64,000 bases of DNA from Streptomyces durocortorensis (GTDB taxonomy: Bacteria > Actinomycetota > Actinomycetes > Streptomycetales > Streptomycetaceae): positions 992,001 to 1,056,000 of the forward strand of contig NZ_CP134500.1 in the NCBI RefSeq assembly GCF_031760065.1, given 5' to 3'. The notes beneath the pieces are model-generated. The model ran no database searches and was not told the origin of the DNA. It was given only the letters and a program-made list of their open reading frames with translations. Below, piece by piece: positions 62,874 to 64,000 of this stretch. How positions within the stretch are numbered: the first letter of the stretch is position 1; every line of letters starts with the position of its first letter. A program made the translations under genes and the position numbers.

Positions 62874-64000
62874 TCACCCCACAGAGCTGTACGCCACAAC
62901 CCCCCGCAGCACCGCGTCAACCGCCTTCCTCGCATTCCGAGCCACAGAACCGGCCGCCCCCGCAGGCCCGGCCCCCTCCCGAGGAGCCGCCGCGGCGACC
63001 TGCCCCAGCACATCGATCACCTGCTTGCACCACCGCACGAAGTCCCCCGCCGGCATCTCCGCCTCGCGCAGCACCTCGTCCAGCGTGCGGCCGGAGGCCC
63101 ACATGTAGACCGCCCAGGCGAAGCCGAGATCGGGCTCGCGCTGCCCGACCCCCTCCGTCTGATTGATCTTGAAGTCCTCCTCCAGGGCATCCAGCCGCCC
63201 CCAGATCCGCACCATCTCGCCCATAGCGACCTTGGCCGGCCCGGACGGCAGCTTCGGCGCGACCGCGTCATCGGCCTGCCGCGCCTCGTACACCAGCGCC
63301 GAGACGCACGCGGCGAGTTCGGCGGGGTTGAGCCCCTCCCACACACCCTCCCGCAGGCACTCGCTGGCGAGCAGATCCAGCTCCCCGTACAACCGGGCCA
63401 GCCGCCTTCCGTTCGCGGTGACCTCGTTGCCCCGGAGGTAGTCCAGCTCGGTGAGGAGCGCGACGATCCGGTCGAAGGTGCGGGCGATCGTGTTCGTCCG
63501 CCCCTCGATCCGCTTCTCCAGCTGCCGGGTGTCCCGCTGCAACCGGTGGTAGCGCTCGGCCCACCGCGCGTGGTCCTCACGCTCGTCGCACCCGTGGCAC
63601 GGGTGGGCGCGCAACTCGGTCCGCAACCGGCTGATCTCCCGGTCGTCGGCCGCGGCCGCCCGCTGCTTGCGGTGCCGCTCGGGCGCGATGTGCCCGGCCT
63701 TCGTCCGCAGCGCGGAGGCCAGATCGCGCCGGGACTGCGGCGAGCGCGGATTGAACGACTTCGGGACGCGCATCCGGTCCAGCGCCTCCACCGGCACCGG
63801 GAAGTCCATCGAGGCCAGCCGCTTGACCTGTCGCTCGGCGGTCAGCACCAGCGGACGCGGCCCGTCGTGGTGGTCGAACCCGCGGTGCCCGTTGGCCCGC
63901 CCGGCGGGCAGTCCGGGATCCAGCACCAGCGCCAGACCCGCGAACTTCCCCGTGGGCACATGGATGACGTCCCCCGGCTTCAGCTTCTCCAGCGACGAGG
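62874..64000 (-). CDS. DEAD/DEAH-box RNA helicase, C-terminal part (5' end outside window)
   Basis: The last about 375 residues of a large Ski2/Mtr4-like helicase. SSLEKLKPGDVIHVPTGKFA continues from beyond the window edge. An arch-like helical insertion contains RAHPCHGCDEREDHARWAER (a Cys pair), and the C-terminal DSHCT domain has LIASECLREGVWE-type LLASECLREGVWEGLNPAEL, GFAWAVYMWASGRTLDEVLR and DFVRWCKQVIDVLGQVA. The helicase core lies outside the window. Role: RNA processing or decay. The GTG at 63959 is internal. Confidence 0.85.
   Translation of the reverse strand, partial: SSLEKLKPGDVIHVPTGKFAGLALVLDPGLPAGRANGHRGFDHHDGPRPLVLTAERQVKRLASMDFPVPVEALDRMRVPKSFNPRSPQSRRDLASALRTKAGHIAPERHRKQRAAAADDREISRLRTELRAHPCHGCDEREDHARWAERYHRLQRDTRQLEKRIEGRTNTIARTFDRIVALLTELDYLRGNEVTANGRRLARLYGELDLLASECLREGVWEGLNPAELAACVSALVYEARQADDAVAPKLPSGPAKVAMGEMVRIWGRLDALEEDFKINQTEGVGQREPDLGFAWAVYMWASGRTLDEVLREAEMPAGDFVRWCKQVIDVLGQVAAAAPREGAGPAGAAGSVARNARKAVDAVLRGVVAYSSVG

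Overview
The window is high-G+C actinobacterial chromosome, almost certainly Streptomyces. The codon third positions are strongly G/C, GTG and overlapping GTGA/ATGA starts are common, and the families are typical of streptomycetes: an argCJBDR operon, an NsdA-like regulator, DUF5997, DUF1918, DUF1844, an SCO5918-type cluster and SPW-repeat and mycosin genes. No rRNA, tRNA, CRISPR array or intact transposon was found.

Layout. 0-5.5 kb: the end of an L,D-transpeptidase gene, then the arginine operon argC-J-B-D-R (minus strand), with its promoter covered by two ARG-box-like palindromes. 5.5-18 kb: mixed accessory and housekeeping genes (ankyrin/HEAT protein, GPP34 protein, polytopic membrane protein, HTH-less LysR-like protein divergent from DUF5997, cyclophilin, a phosphatase-fold pseudoenzyme, MocR regulator divergent from an EamA exporter, GHL10 hydrolase, 3-hydroxybutyryl-CoA dehydrogenase). 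18-20.2 kb: a decayed patch with two truncated divergent genes, a potassium channel and an IS110 remnant. 20.6-25.4 kb: an RNA/cold-response cluster (SCO5918-like, CBS, DEAD-box helicase, cold-shock protein, MerR-like protein) followed by about 0.85 kb of anomalously low-G+C non-coding DNA. 25.4-35.7 kb: NUDIX, NsdA-like regulator, pheST, orphan histidine kinase, SpoU/TrmH methyltransferase and infC-rpmI-rplT. In that operon infC appears to start at ATC and follows a leader with a terminator-like hairpin. 35.8-46.5 kb: DUF1844, aquaporin, SseB-like protein, mycosin plus partner, a PLP aldolase, a four-unit 32-bp tandem repeat, a LysR/TDT-transporter pair, a metal-receptor-like protein and an XRE-cupin regulator. 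46.6-52.5 kb: a glycine-betaine ABC system with two fused binding domains, a 5'-3' exonuclease and an iron-box-controlled siderophore-interacting protein.

52.6-61 kb is the most interesting part. A SigK-type ECF sigma factor and its RskA-type anti-sigma factor are followed by a photolyase. Facing them is an operon of FAD oxidoreductase, DUF1365, cyclopropane-fatty-acid synthase, an undescribed 66-codon ORF and a DUF1295 protein, and beside it is an MPT83-like fasciclin lipoprotein. Three promoters in the locus (for sigK, for the fasciclin gene and for the lipid operon) share CCAATCC-N15-(A/C)CGAA(C/T). That is close to the known mycobacterial SigK promoter and defines a self-contained regulon by sequence. 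The window ends with an ADP-ribosylglycohydrolase, an SPW-repeat membrane protein and the 3' part of an RNA helicase gene.

Several genes have a TANNNT box five to eight bases before the start codon and no Shine-Dalgarno sequence, so leaderless transcription is probably widespread here.
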